DNA of 64,000 nucleotides from Acanthosepion esculentum (Eukaryota > Mollusca > Cephalopoda > Sepiida > Sepiidae), in assembly GCA_964036315.1 (NCBI GenBank), contig CAXIWW010000817.1, positions 9,335,501 through 9,399,500 of the forward strand. Direction: 5' to 3'. The number at the start of each line of letters is the position of its first letter. The first letter of the stretch is position 1. Below are positions 1-12,270 of this stretch, piece by piece. Made by a program: the position numbers and the translations under genes. The notes beneath the pieces were generated by a model, which saw only the letters and a list, made by a program, of their open reading frames with translations, did not search any database and was not told the origin of the DNA.

Positions 1-1337
1 ATCGGCACGTGGCCGCCTGGGATTGCTTTTAAAGCAATTGGCACAAAAAGTCAGGAGAATATGGCTGGATCCAGCCTGAGATTGCTTGTAAAGCAGTTGT
101 CATAGAAGAGCCAGGCTCGTAGAAACCTGAGATTGCTTGGAAGGCAGTTGGCAGAATAGAGGCAGGAGAAATCGGCTTGTAGCAACCTGAGATCCTTTGT
201 AAGACAGTTTTCACAAATTGCCCGATGAAGTCGGCCCATAGCAGCCTGAGATTGCTTGTAAGGCAGTTTTCACAGAAGAGCCAGCAGGTGTAGGCTTGTA
301 TTAGCCTGAGATTGTTGTAAGGCAGTTTTCACAAAAGAGCCAGGATATGTCGTTTTTTAGCAGCCTGAGACTGCTTGTAAGGCAGTTGCCTCAAAAGAGC
401 AAGGCGTATTCGGCTTGTAGTAGCCTGAGATTTCATGTAAGGCAGTTTTCACAAAAGTCTTAAGAGAAATCGGATCGTAGCAGCCTGACATTGCTTGTAA
501 GGTAGTTGTCACAAAAGAACCAGGAGAATTCGTCTTGTAGCAGCCTGAGATTGCTTGTAAGGCAGTCGCCACAAAAGAGCCTTGAGAAATCGGCTCGTAG
601 CAGCCTGGGATTATTTTGTAAGGCAATTGGCAAAAAAGCCAGGAACATTGGGCTTGCTGCAGCCTGAGATTGCTTATAAGGCAGTTGTCACGAAAGAGCC
701 AGGAGATCGATTTTTTAGCAGCCTGAGATTGCTTGTAATGCAGTTGTCTTAAAAGTGCCAGCAGGTGTAGGCTTGTAGAAGAATGAGATTGCTTGTAAGG
801 CAATTTTCACAAATCTCCCAGGAGAACCGGTTCGTAGAATCATAAAATTGCGTGTAAGGCACTTTACACAAAAAGCCAGGAGAAATGGGCTCGTAGCAGC
901 CTGAGATTGCTTGTAAGGCAGGTGTCACAAAAGAGCCAGGCGTATTCGGATTGTAGCAGCCCGAGATTCGTTGTAAGGCAGTTGTCACAACACGCCAGGA
1001 GAAATGGGCTCGTAGCTGCGTGGGATTGCTTGTAAGGCAAATGGCACAAAAAGCCAGGAGAATTAGCTTGCTGCAGCCTGAGATTGATTAAAAGGCAGTT
1101 CTCACAAAAGAGCCAGGCGTATTCGGCTTGTAGTTGCCTGAGATTGCTTGTAAGGCAGTGGTCACAAAAGTGACAGGCGTAGTCAGCTTGTAGCAACCTG
1201 AGATTGATTTTAGCGCAGTTTTCACAGAAGAGCCAGCAGGTGTGGGCTTGTATCAGCCTGAGATTGCTTGTAAGGCAGTTTTCACAAAAGAGCCAGGAAA
1301 TGCCGTTTTGTAGCAGCCTGAGATTGCTTGTAAGGGA
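1..1337 (-). repeat. 60-bp satellite array, minus orientation
   Basis: Tandem 60-bp units, about 22 copies, read on the minus strand relative to the larger blocks downstream. On the plus strand each unit shows cagcctgagattgcttg followed by taaggcagttttcacaaaag and a gaattcggcttgtag-type segment. Monomers differ by several substitutions and occasional small indels. The unit is a multiple of three and poor in stops, so all three minus frames stay open for long stretches and translate as 20-residue repeats; these are not genes. The array runs off the left edge of the window. It is the left arm of an inverted duplication whose right arm starts near 3432. Confidence 0.93.
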
Positions 1338-1384
1338 TTTTTCATTTGGTCAGATAGTAAAAAGTACAGTTTTAACCATGTGCG
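1334..1384 (-). repeat. Reversed fragment of the 393-bp satellite
   Basis: About 50 bp that are the reverse complement of the tgaaagctgtactttttac to caaatgaaaaatccc part of the 393-bp unit. At about 1385 the sequence flips and the 393-bp family continues in plus orientation. The fragment is therefore the tip of the inverted arm, showing that the inversion breakpoint lies inside the 393-bp family and not at the boundary between families. Confidence 0.85.
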
Positions 1385-3484
1385 AAATTCTCAATTTGAC
1401 ACCGATATTATGTGGATTCTATAGAAAGGAATAATTAGAAATGCAGTCTTCTTGTGCACACTGGATTTCGGACGCTGTAAATTGTCAGAGGACATACCAC
1501 GCACATGGAGAAAGCTGTAATTTTTACTATCCAAGCAAATGAAAAATCCCTGTAAACATGGACTAAACGAAAAAATGCACAAAATTTGATACCAATTTTG
1601 AAAAGTTTTCTTTTACTGGAAAATTTATAAACAAGTGAATTATGACTGATTTCCAAGTTTAGGGCCGCATGACAATTTCCGCAAATGAGGTAACACAAGT
1701 CCACATTCCGTTTAATTTCGACCCGACTCCAATCAATCTGTCAAAAAAACTTTTGTAATTATGGACAAGGTAAGAAATTCCCGACAATTGGAGAGCAATA
1801 ATTTGTGGATTCTATAAAAACGCAAAATTACAAATGCATTCTTATTGTGTACACTGGAATTCGGACGCTGTAAATTGTCAGATGACATACCGCGCACATG
1901 GTGAAAGCTGTACTTTTTACTATCTGGGCAAATGAAAAATCCCTGTAAACATAGACAAATCAAATAATTGGAATCAATTTGGTACCCATTTTGAAAATAT
2001 TTCTTTCACTGGAAAAAAGTTATAAACAAGTGAAATATGACTGATTTCCCAGTTTAGGTCCGCATGACAATTTCCGCAAATGAGCTAACATAAGTCCCCA
2101 TACCGTTGAATTTCGACTAGACTCTAATCAAGGTGTCGAAAAAACTTTGTAATTATGGATAAGGCTAGAAATTCCCGACAATTGGACAGCAATATATTGT
2201 GGATTCTATAAAAAGGAAAAATTAGAAAGCAGTCTTATTGTGCAAACTGGAATTCGGACGCTGAAAATTGTCAGACGACATACCGCGCACCTGGTGAAAG
2301 ATGTACGTTTTATTATCTGACCAAATGAAAAAAACCCGTAAACATAGACAAATCAAATAATTTCACACCATTTGATACCCATTTTGAAAAGATTTCTTTT
2401 AATGGAAAAAGTTATAAACAAGGGAAATATGAGTGATTTCCCAGTTTAGGGCCGCATGACAATTTCCGCAAATGAGCTAACACAAGGCCCCATATCGTTG
2501 AATTTCGACTCGACTGTAATCAAGGTGTCGAAAAATCTTTTGTAATTAAGGATAAGGCAAGAAATTGCCGACAACTGTACATCAATATTTTGTGGATTCT
2601 ATAAAAAGGAAAAATTAGAAATGCAGTCTTATTGTGCACACTGGAAATCGGACGCTGTAAATTGTCAGACGACATGCCGCGCCATGGTGAAAGCTGTACT
2701 TTTTACTAATTGACCAAATGAAAAATCCCTGTATACATAGACAAATCAAATAATTGCACACAATTTGATACCCATTTTGAAAATAATTCTTTTACTTTAA
2801 AAAAGTTATAAACAAGTGAAATATGACTGATTTCCCAGTTTAGGGCCGCATGACAATTTCCGAAAATGAGCTAACACTAGTCCCCATACGGTTGAATTTC
2901 GCCTCGACTCTATTCAATGTGTCGAAAATCTTTTGTAATTATGGATAAGGCTAGAAATTCGCGACAACTGGACACCAATATTTTGTGGATTCTATAAAAA
3001 GGAAAAAATAGAAATGCAGTCTTATTGTGCACACTGGAATTCGGACCCTGTAAATTGTCAGACGACAATCTGACCAAATGAAAAATCACTGTATTCATAG
3101 ACCAAACAAATAATTGCACACAATTTGCTACCCATTTTGAAAATATTTCTTTTAATGGAAAAAAGTTATAAAGAACTGAAATATGACTGATTTCCCAGTT
3201 GAGGGCCGCATGAAAATTTCCGCAAATGAGCTAACACAAGTCCCCATATCGCTGAATTTCGCCTCGACTCTTATCAAGGTGTAGAAAAAACATTTGGTAT
3301 TATGGTTAAGGCAAGAAATTCCCGACATTTGGACACCAATATTTTGTGAATTCGATAAAATGAAAAATTAGAAATGCAGTCTTATTTTGCACACTGGAAT
3401 TCGGACGCTCTAAATTGTCAGATGACATACTGCGCACATGGTAAAAGCTGTACTTTTTACTATCTGATCAAATGAAAAATCCCT
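1385..3484 (+). repeat. 393-bp AT-rich satellite array, copy block 1
   Basis: About 5.3 tandem copies of an AT-rich unit. The anchor tgtggattctataaaaagg or its variants recurs near 1411, 1804, 2198, 2592, 2983 and 3344, a spacing of about 393-395 bp except for the last. Other conserved blocks are gaattcggacgctgtaaatt and ttagggccgcatgacaattt. The copy near 3067 lacks about 32 bp (the taccgcgcacatggtgaaag part), which explains the short last interval. Stops occur in all frames and nothing looks coding. It forms the roughly 2.05-kb spacer between the two inverted 60-bp arms. Confidence 0.93.
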
Positions 3485-4830
3485 TACAAGCAATCTCAGG
3501 CTGCTACAAAACGGCATTTCCTGGCTCTTTTGTGAAAACTGCCTTACAAGAAATCTCAGGCTGATACAAGCCCACACCTGCTGGCTCTTCTGTGAAAACT
3601 GCGCTGAAATCAATCTCAGGCTGCTACAAGCTGACTACGCCTGTCTCTTTTGTGACAACTGCCTTACAAGCAATCTCAGGTTGCTAAAAATCGTCATCTC
3701 CTGACTCTCTTGTGGCAACTGCCATACAATTAATCTCAGGCTGCAGCAAGCCAATTCTCCTGGCTTTTTGTGCCATTTGCCTTACAAGCAATCCCACGCA
3801 GCTACGAGCCCTTTTCTCCTGGCTTGTTGTGACAACTGCCTTACAACGAATCTCAGGCTGCAGCAAGCCCAATTCTCCTGGCTCATTTTGTGAAAACAGC
3901 CTTACAAGCAATCTCTGGCTGCTACAATCCAAATACGCCTGGCTCTTTTGTGACACCTGCCTTACAATCAATCTCAGGCTGCTACGAGCCCATTTCTCCT
4001 GGCTTTTTGTGGAAAGTGCCTTACACGCAATCTAAGGATTCTACGAGCCGGTTCTCCTGGGAGATTTGTGAAAATTGCCTTACAAGCAATCTCATTCTTC
4101 TACAAGCCTACACCTGCTGGCACTTTTAAGACAACTGCATTACAAGCAATCTCAGGCTGCTAAAAAATGTATCTCCTGGCTCTTTCGTGACAACTGCCTT
4201 ACAAGCAATCTCAGGCTGCAGCATGCCCAATGTTCCTGGCTTTTTTGCCAATTGCCTTACAAAATATTCCCAGGCTGCTACGAGCCGATTTCTCAAGGCT
4301 CTTTTGTGGCGACTGCCTTACAAGCAATCTCAGGCTGCTACAAGACGAATTCTACTGGCTCTTTTGTTACAACTCCCTTACAAGCAATGTCAGGCTGCTA
4401 CGATCCGATTTCTCTTAAGACTTTTGTGAAAACTGCCTTACATGAAATCTCAGGCTGCTACAAGCCGAATACGCCTTGCTCTTTTGTGGCAACTGCCTTA
4501 CAAGCAGTCTCAGGCTGCTACAAAACGACATATCCTGGCTCTTTTGTGAAAACTGCCTTACAACAATCTCAGGCTAATACAAGCCTACACCTGCTGGCTC
4601 TTCTATGACAACAAGCAATCTCAGGCTGCTACGAGCCGATCTCCTGGCTCTTTTGTGCCAATTGCCTTACAAGCCATCCCAGGCTGCTACTAGCGGATTT
4701 CTCCTGGCTCTTTTGTGGCAACTGCCTTACAAGCAAACTACTGCAGACTACAAGCCGTCTACGCCTGGCCTTACAAGCAATCTCAGGGTGCAGCAATCCT
4801 AAATCTACTGGCTTTTTTGCCAATTGCCTT
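3432..4830 (+). repeat. Right arm of the inverted duplication
   Basis: Plus-strand counterpart of 1-1384. It starts within the 393-bp family (gcgcacatggtaaaagctg), crosses the same boundary at 3484/3485, and follows with the same order of variant 60-bp monomers. Alignment by eye fades near 4600-4830. There the right arm lacks about three monomers that are present both in the left arm (about 60-240) and in the third copy (about 26080-26220). Its end is therefore approximate. Confidence 0.8.
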
Positions 4831-5340
4831 ACAAGCCATCCCAGGCTGCTACGGGCTGATTTCTTCTGGCTCTTTTGTGGCAACTGCCTTACAAGCAATC
4901 TCAGGCTGCTACAAGCCGAATTCTCCTTGCTCTTTTGTGACAACTGCCTTACAAGCAATGTCAGGCTGCTCCGAGCCGACTTCTCTTGGCTCTCTTGTGA
5001 AAACTGCCTTACAAGCAATCTCAGGCTTCTACAAGCCAAATACGCCTGGCTCTTTTGTAGCAACTGCCTTACATGCAATCACAGCAGCAACCCCAATTCT
5101 CTTGGATTTTTGTGCCAATTTCATTACAAGCAATTCCACGCAGCTACGAGCCCGTTTCCCCTGGCTTTTTGTGAAAATTGCTTTACACGCAATCTCAGGC
5201 TTCTACAAACTTACACCTGCTGACTCTTTTTTGACAACTCCCTTACAAGCAATCTCCCGCTGCTATCGGCCGACTTCTCCGGGCTATTTGTGAAAACTGT
5301 CTTACAAAGTATCTCAGGCTGCTACAAGCCGATTTCTCCT
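3432..5340 (+). repeat. Segmental duplication, direct copy A (partner 24903-27065)
   Basis: The 393/60 boundary and about 1.9 kb of 60-bp monomers recur in the same order and orientation from about 24903. Landmarks shared only by these copies include the run around 5080-5120 (atgcaatcacagcagcaa), the unusual tctcccgctgctatcggcc near 5250, and the cggttctcctgggagattt monomer near 4050. This copy lacks about 180 bp near 4600 that copy B retains. Confidence 0.85.
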
Positions 5341-6721
5341 GCCTCTTTTGTGCCAACTTACTTCCAAGCAATCTCAGGCTGCTACGAGCCGACTACGCCT
5401 GGATCTTCTATGACAAATGCCTTACAAGCAATCTACGGCTGCAACAAATCGATCTCCTGGCTCTTTCGTGACAACTGCCTTACAAGAAATCTCAGGCTAC
5501 TACAAGCTGACTACGCCCTTCTCTTTTGTGGCAACTGCCTTACAAGCAATCTCAGGCTGCAGCAAGCCCAATTCTCCTGGCTTTTTTTGCCAATTGCCTT
5601 ACAAGTAATCCCAGGCTGCTACGAGCGTATTTCACCTGGCTCTTTTCTAGCAACTGCCTTACAAGCAATCTCAGGCCTCTACAAGATAAATTCTCCTGGG
5701 TCTTTTGTGAGAACTGCTTTACAAGCAATCTCAGGATTCTACGGGCCGACTACGCCTGGTTCTTCTATGACAAGTGGCTTACAAGCAAACTCAGGCTGCT
5801 ACAAGCCGATTTCTCCTGGCTCTTTTTTCGCAACTGCCTTACAAGCAATGTCAGGCTGCTACGAGCCGACTTTTCTTGGTTCGTTTGTGAAAACTGCCTT
5901 ACAAGCCATCTCAGGCTGCAGCAACCCCAACTCTTTTGGTTTTTGTGCCAATTGCCTTACAATCAATCCCAGGCGGCCACGATCCGATTTCTCCTGGCGC
6001 TTTTGTGGCAACTGCCTTACAAGTAATCTCAGGCTGCTACAAGCCGAATTCTCCTGGTCCTCTTGAGACAACTGCCTTACAATCAAAATCAGGCTGCTAC
6101 AAACCCACATCTCCTGTCTCTTTTGTGAAAACTGCCTTACAAGCAATCTCAGGCTTTAACAAGATGAATACGCCTGTCTCTTTTGTGAAACTGCCTTGCA
6201 AGCAATCTCAGGCCGCTACAAATCGACATCTACTGTCTCTTTTGTGCGAACTGTCTTACAAGCAATATCAGGCTGCCGCTAGGCCAATTACTTTTTGTGC
6301 CAATTGCCTTAAAAAAGCAATCTCAAGCTGCAGCAATATGAATTCTCCTGGCTTTCTAAGCGAATTGCCTTACAAGCAATCTCAGGCTGCTAAGGCCGAA
6401 TACGCCTGGCTCTTTTGTGACAACTGCATTACAAGCAATCACAGGCTGCCGTCAGCACAATTCTCCTGACATTTTCTGCCAATTGCCTTAAAAGCAATCC
6501 CAGGCGGCTACGTGCCGATTACTCCTGGGCTTTTGTGGTAACTGCTTTACAAGCAATCTCAGGCTGCTATAAGCCGAATTCTCCTGGTTCTATTGTGACA
6601 ACTGCCTTACAAACAATCTCAGGCTGCAGCAATCCCAATTCTCTTGGTTTTTTTTTGCCAATGGACTTAGAAGCAATCCCAGGCTGCTACGAGCCGATTT
6701 CTCCTGGCTCATTTGTGGCAT
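3485..6721 (+). repeat. 60-bp satellite array, plus orientation
   Basis: About 54 tandem 60-bp monomers. Core motifs are ttacaagcaatctcaggctg, ctacaagccgaattctcctg and gctcttttgtgacaactgcc. Recognisable monomer subtypes recur in partly ordered groups: a gcagcaagcccaattctcc type with ctttttgtgccaattgcc, a gctacgagccgatttctcc type, and a gctacgagccgacttctc type. This suggests an old, eroded higher-order pattern. Scattered single-base indels and stops interrupt every frame. The 20-residue periodic translations (for example around 5290-6066) are by-products of the 60-bp period. Confidence 0.95.
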
Positions 6722-6913
6722 CAGGCTGAGATTTCGAGTAAGGCAGTTTTCACAAAAGAGCCAAAAGAAGTCGGGTCGTAGCCGCCTGGGATTGCTTGTA
6801 AGGCAATTGGCACACAAAGCCAGGAGAATTTGGCTTGTAGCAGCCTGAGAATGCTTGTAAGGCATATTCCACAAATGACCCAGGAGAAATCGGCTCGTAA
6901 CAGCCTGGGATTA
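6722..6913 (-). repeat. Inverted islet of three 60-bp monomers
   Basis: Within a plus-oriented array, about 190 bp read as the reverse complement: gtaaggcagttttcacaaaa and gcctgggattgcttgtaagg appear on the plus strand. The switch in is at tggcatcaggctgagatttc. The switch out is at cagcctgggattacaagcaa, where plus orientation resumes with caatctcaggcgg. Both switch points fall in the caggctg/cagcctg part of the monomer, a short near-palindromic stretch. Confidence 0.9.
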
Positions 6914-8008
6914 CAAGCAATCTCAGGCGGCCACTAGTCCAATTCTCCTGACTTTTTGTGCCAATTGCCTTACAAGAAATCCCAGGCTGCTATGTGCCGA
7001 TTCCTCGTGACTCATTTGTGGCATCTGCCTTACAAGCATTCTCAGGCTGCTATAAGCCCAATTCTCCTGGCTTTTTGTGCCAATTGTCTTACAAGCCATC
7101 AGAGGCGGCTACGAGACGATTTCTCTTGGCTCTTTTGCAGCAACTGCCTTACAAGCAATCTCAGTCTGCAACAAGCAGAATTCTCCTGGCTCTTTTGTGA
7201 AAACTGCCTTGCAAGCAATGTCAGACTGCTACGAGCCGACTTCTCTTTTCTCTTTTGTGAAAACTGCCTTAAAAGCAATCTCAGGCTGCTACAAACCCAC
7301 ATCTCTTGTCTCTTTTGTGAAAACTGCCTTACAAGCAATCTCAGCCTGTTACAAGCCGAATACGCCTGGCTCTTTTGTGAAACTGGCTTACAAGCAATAT
7401 CAGGCTGCTACAAATCGACATATCCTGGCTCTTTTGTGACAACTGCCTTACAAGCAATCTCAGGCTGCCGCTAGTCCAATTCTCCTGACTTTTTGTGCCA
7501 ATTGCCTTACAAGCAATCCCAGGCTGCTACGAAGCGATTTCTCCTGGCTCATTTTTGGCATTTGCCTTACAAGCATTCTCAGGCTGCAGCAATATGTATT
7601 CTTTTGGCTTTTTGTGCGAATTGGCTTACAAGCAATCCCAGGCGGTTACGAGCCGATCTCTCCTGGCACTTTTGTGGCAACTGCCTTACAAGAAATCTCA
7701 GGCTGCTAAAAGCCGAATTCTCCTGGCGCTTTTGTGACAACTGCGTTACAAGCAATGTCAGGCTGCTACGAACCGACTTCTCTTGGCTCTTTTGTGACAA
7801 CAGCCTGACAAGCAATCTCATGCTGCAGCAATCTCAATTCTCCTGGCATTTTGAGCCAATTGCCTTACTACGAGCCGATTTCTGATGGGCATTAGTGGCA
7901 ACTGATTTACAAGCAATCTCTTGTAATTCTCTTGGCCCTTTGTGCAAATATCCTTCCAAACAATCTCAGGCTGCTACAAACCGAATACGCCTGGCTCTTG
8001 TTTGAAAC
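6914..8008 (+). repeat. 60-bp satellite array, plus orientation, continued
   Basis: About 18 monomers of the 60-bp family, including the gcagcaatatg-type monomer near 7590 and shortened or degraded units at 7805-7960 close to the boundary. It ends at gctcttgtttgaaactgcct, after which the C-rich 31/43-bp family starts with gtcccacgcagacgacccc. The last monomer carries an unusual cttgtttgaa where cttttgtgaa is normal. Confidence 0.93.
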
Positions 8009-11000
8009 TGCCTAAGTCCCACGCAGACGACCCCAAGTCCGAGAAAGTCCCACGCAGACGACCTCCAGTCCTAGAAAGTACCACGCAGACGATCCCCCAC
8101 CCAAGAGACAGTCCCAGAAAGTCCCACGCAGACGAAACTCAGTCCTTAGAAAGTCCTACGCAGACGACCCCCCACCCAGGAGACAGTCCCAGAAAGTCCC
8201 ACGGAGACGACACCCAGTCCCAGAAGGTCCCACGCAGACGACCCCCACCCAGGAGACTGTCCCAGAAAGTCCCAAACAGACGACCCCCACCCACGAGACA
8301 GTCCCAGAAAGTCCAACGCAGACGACACCCATCCAGGAGACAGTCCCAGAAAGTCTCACGGAAAGGACCCCCAGTCCCAGAAAGTCACACGCAGACGACC
8401 CCCAACCCAGGAGACAGTCCAAGAAAGTCCGACGCAGACGACCCCCAGTCATAGAAAGTCCCCCGCAGACGCCCCCCAGCCAGGAGACAGTCCCAGAAAG
8501 TCCGACGCAGACGACCCCAAGTCCAAGAAAGTCCCACACAGACGACCCCCAGTACCAGAATGTCCCAAGCAGACGACCCCCAACCCAGGAGACACTCCAA
8601 GAAAGTCCCAAACAGACGACCCCCAACCCAGGAGACAGTCCCAGAAAGTCCGACACAGATGACCCCCAGTCCCAGAAAGTCCAACGCAGACGAGAACCCA
8701 CCCAGGAGACAGTCCTAGAAAGTCACACGGAGACGACACACAGTCCCAGAATGTTCCACGCAGAAGACCACCCACCCAGGAGACAGTCCCAGAATGTCAC
8801 ACGCAGACAACCCCCAGTCCAAGAAAGTCCCACGCAGACGACCCCCAAGACAGGAGACAGTCCCAGAAAGTCCCACGGAGACGACCCCCAGTCCAAGAAT
8901 GTCCCACACAGACGAACCCCTGTCCCAGAAAGTCCCACGCAGACGACCCCCCACCCAGGAGACAGTCCAAGAAAGACCCAAACAGACGACCCCCCCACCC
9001 AGAAGACAGTCCCAGAAAGTCCAACGCAGACGACCCCCAGTCCCAGAAAGTCCAACGCAGACGACCCCCACCCAGGAGACAGTCCCAGAAAGTCCAACGC
9101 AGACGACCCCCAGTCCCAGAAAGACCACGCAGACGAACCCCAGTCCCACCATGTCCCAAGCAAACGACCCCCCACCCTGGAGACAGTCCCAGAAAGTCCA
9201 CGCAGACGATGCCCCAGTACAAGAAAGTCCCACGCAGATGACCCCCAGTCCCAGAAGGTCCCACGCCGAAGACAGCCAACCAGGAGACTGTCCCAGAAAG
9301 TCCCAAACAGTCGACACGCCACCCAGGAGTCCCAGAAAGTCCGACGCAGATGACCCCCACTCATAGAAAGTCCCACGCAGAAGACCCCCAGACCCAGAAA
9401 GACCCACGTAGACGTCCCCCCACCCAGGAGACAGTCCCAGAAAGTCCCACGCAGACGACCCCCAGTCCCAGAAAGTCACACACAGACGACCCCCACCCAG
9501 GTGACAGTCCCAGAAAGTCCCACGCAGACGACACCCAATCCCTGAAAGTCCCACGCAGACGACCCCCCACGCAGGAGACATTCCCAGAAAGTGCCACGCA
9601 GAAGAACCCCCACCCAGGAGACAGTCTCAGAAAGACCCACGCAGACGACCTCCAGTCCCAGAATGTCCCGCGCAAAAGACCCCTCACCCAGGAGAATCCA
9701 AGAAAGACCCACGCAGACGACCCCCAGTCCCAGAAAGACCCATGCAGACGACCCCCCACCCAGGAGACTGTCCCAGATATCCCACGCAGACAACCTCCCA
9801 CCCAGGAGACAGTCCAAGAAAGTCCCACGCAGACGACCCCCACCCAGGAGACAGTCCCAGAAAGTCCCACGCAGACGACCACACACGCAGGAGACAGTCC
9901 CAGAAAGTCCCACGCAGACGACCCCCAGTCCTAGGAAGTCCCATGCAGACGACCCCAGTCAGGAGACAGGAGACAGTCCCAGAAAGTCCCACGCAAAGGC
10001 CCCCCACCCAGGAGACAGTCCCAGAAAGTCCAAAACAGACGACACCCACCGAGGAGACACTCCCAGAAAGTCCCTAGCAGAAGATCCCCAGTCCAAGAAA
10101 GACCCACGGAGACGACCCCCAGTCCCAGAAAGTCCCCCGCAGACGATACCCCACCCAGGAGACTGTCCCAGGAAGTCCCACGCAGACGACCCCCAGTCCC
10201 AGAAAGTCCCACGCAGACGACCCCCAGTCCCACAAAATCCCACGCAGACGACACCGCACCAAGGAGACTGTACCAGAAAGACCCATGCAGACGACCCCCA
10301 GTCCCAGAAATTCCCATGCAGACGACACCCCACCCAGGAGACAGTCCCAGAAAATCCCACGGAGACGACCCCCCACCCAGGAGACAGTCCCAGAAAGTCC
10401 CAAAAAGACGACCCCCACCCAGGAGACATTCCCAGAAAGTCCCACGCAGAAGACCCCCAGTCCCACGCAGACGACACCGCACCCTGGAGACTGTCCGAGA
10501 AAGACCCACGCAGACGAACATTCACCCAGGAGACAATCACAGAAAGTCCCACGCAGACGACCCCCCACCCAGGAGACAGTCCAAGAAAGTCCCACGCAGA
10601 CTACCCCCCACCCAGGAGACAGTCCCAGAAAGTCCAACGCAGACGACCTTCAGTCCCAGAAAGTCCCACGGAGACGACCACCACCCAGGAGACAGTCCCA
10701 GAAAGTCCCACGCAGACGACACCCAGTCCCTGAAAGTCCAACGCAGACGACCCCCCACGCAGGAGACAGTCACAGAAAGTCCCACGCAAAAGACCCCCAG
10801 TCCCAGAAAGTCCCATGAAGACGAACTCCCACCATGGAGACAGTCCTAGATATCCCACGCAGACGACCCCCACCCTGGAGACAGTCCCAGAAAGTCCCAC
10901 GCTGACGACCCCCAGTCCAAGAAAGTCCCACGCAGACGACCCCCACCCAGGAGACAGTCCCAGAAAGTCCCACGCAGACGACCCCCCATCCAGGAGACAG

Positions 11001-11699
11001 TCCCAGAAAGTCCGACGCAGACGACCCCCCACCCAAGAGACAGTCCCAGAATGTCCCACGCAGAAGACCCCCAGTCCGAGAAAGTCACACACAGACGACC
11101 CCCACCCAGGTGACAGTCCCAGAAAGTCCCACGCAGACGACACCCAGTCCCGGAAAGTCCCACGCAGACGACCCCCCACGCAGGAGATATTCCCAGAAAG
11201 TCCCACGCAGACGAGCCCCCACCCAGGAGACAGTCCCAGAAAGTCCAACGCAGACGACCCCCAGTCCCAGAAAGTCCCACGCAGACGACACCGCACCCAG
11301 GAGACTGTACCATAAAGACCCATGCAGACGACCCCCCACCCAGGAGACAGTCCTAGATATCCCACGCAGACGACCCCCACCCAGGAGACAGTCCCAGAAA
11401 GTCCCACGCAGAAGACCCACAGTCCCAGAAAGTCCCATGCAGACGACCCCACACCCAGGAGACAGTCCTAGATATCCTACGCAGACGACCCCCCACCCAG
11501 GAGACAGTCCCAGAAAGCCCCACGCAGACGAGCCCCAGTCCAAGAATGTCCCACGCAGACGACCCCCCACGCAGGAGACAGTCCCAGAAAGTCCCACGCA
11601 AAAGACCCCCAGTCCCAGAAAATCCCATGCAGACGACCCCCCACCCAGGAAACAGTCCTAGCTGACCCCGGCAGACGACCCTCACCCAGGAGACAGTCA

Positions 11700-12270
11700 C
11701 AGAAGTCCCACGCAGACGACCCCCACTCAGGAGACAGTCCCAGAAAGTCCCAAACAGACGACACCCACCCAGGAGACACTCCCAGAAAGTCCCACGCAGA
11801 AGACCCCCAGTCCAAGAAAGACCCACGCAGACGACCCCCAGTCACAGAAAGTCCCACGCAGACGACCCTCACCCAGAAGACAGTACCAGAAAGTCCCACG
11901 CAGACGACCCACAGTCCCAGAAAGTCCCACGCAAAAGACCCCCAGTCCCAGAATGTCCCATGCAGACGACCCCCACCCAGGAGACAGTCCTTGATATCCC
12001 ACGCAGACGACCCCAACCCAGGAGACAGTCCCAGAAAGTCCCACGCAGACGAGCCCCCACCTAGGAGACAGTCCAAGAAAGTCCCACGCAGACGACCCCA
12101 GTCCAAGAAAGTCCCAGGCAGACAACCCCCAGACAGGAGACAGTCCCAGCAAGTCCGACGCAGACGACCCCAGTCCCAGAAAATCCCACGCAGACGAACA
12201 GTCACCCAGGAGACCGTCCCAGATAGTCCCACGCAGACGACCCCCCACCCAGGAGACAGTCCCAGAACGT
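11700..12270 (+). repeat. Segmental duplication inside 31/43-bp block 1, copy 1
   Basis: This stretch of about 570 bp recurs at 13806-14376, an offset of 2106 bp, with the same series of variant units. Shared features include cccccactcaggagacagtc, a gtccttgatatccc unit, the pair of cccagtccaagaaagtccc units, and cccccagacaggagacag followed by the uncommon tcccagcaagtccg. Only scattered substitutions separate the two copies. Confidence 0.85.

Larger units (their letters stand above)
1..1384 (-). repeat. Left arm of a large inverted duplication
   Basis: Read on the minus strand, this segment has the same succession of variant 60-bp monomers as 3432-4830 on the plus strand. Examples are the monomer with a truncated cttttaag segment (near 745 and 4130) and the one with the variant tcttaagacttttgtg (near 455 and 4415). 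The match includes the boundary into the 393-bp family: reverse-complemented, both arms read aaatgaaaaatcccttacaa. The arms are offset by about one 60-bp monomer, so one has gained or lost a unit. The left arm may continue outside the window. Confidence 0.85.

Noticed and set aside
1385..3484. 393-bp units as a degenerate transposable element or LTR
   Set aside because: The units are head-to-tail tandem with constant phase. I saw no terminal inverted repeats, target-site duplications, primer-binding site or polymerase motifs.
5290..6066. 20-residue periodic open frames in the 60-bp family (with SGCYKP, NCLTSNLRLL or LPYKQSQAA motifs in different frames)
   Set aside because: The 60-bp period is a multiple of three, so a frame persists until a mutation adds a stop. 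The three frames are equally open, and single-base indels and stops occur throughout.
6722..6913. A hairpin-forming regulatory element
   Set aside because: The segment is simply three inverted monomers of the surrounding satellite; any hairpin follows from the inversion.
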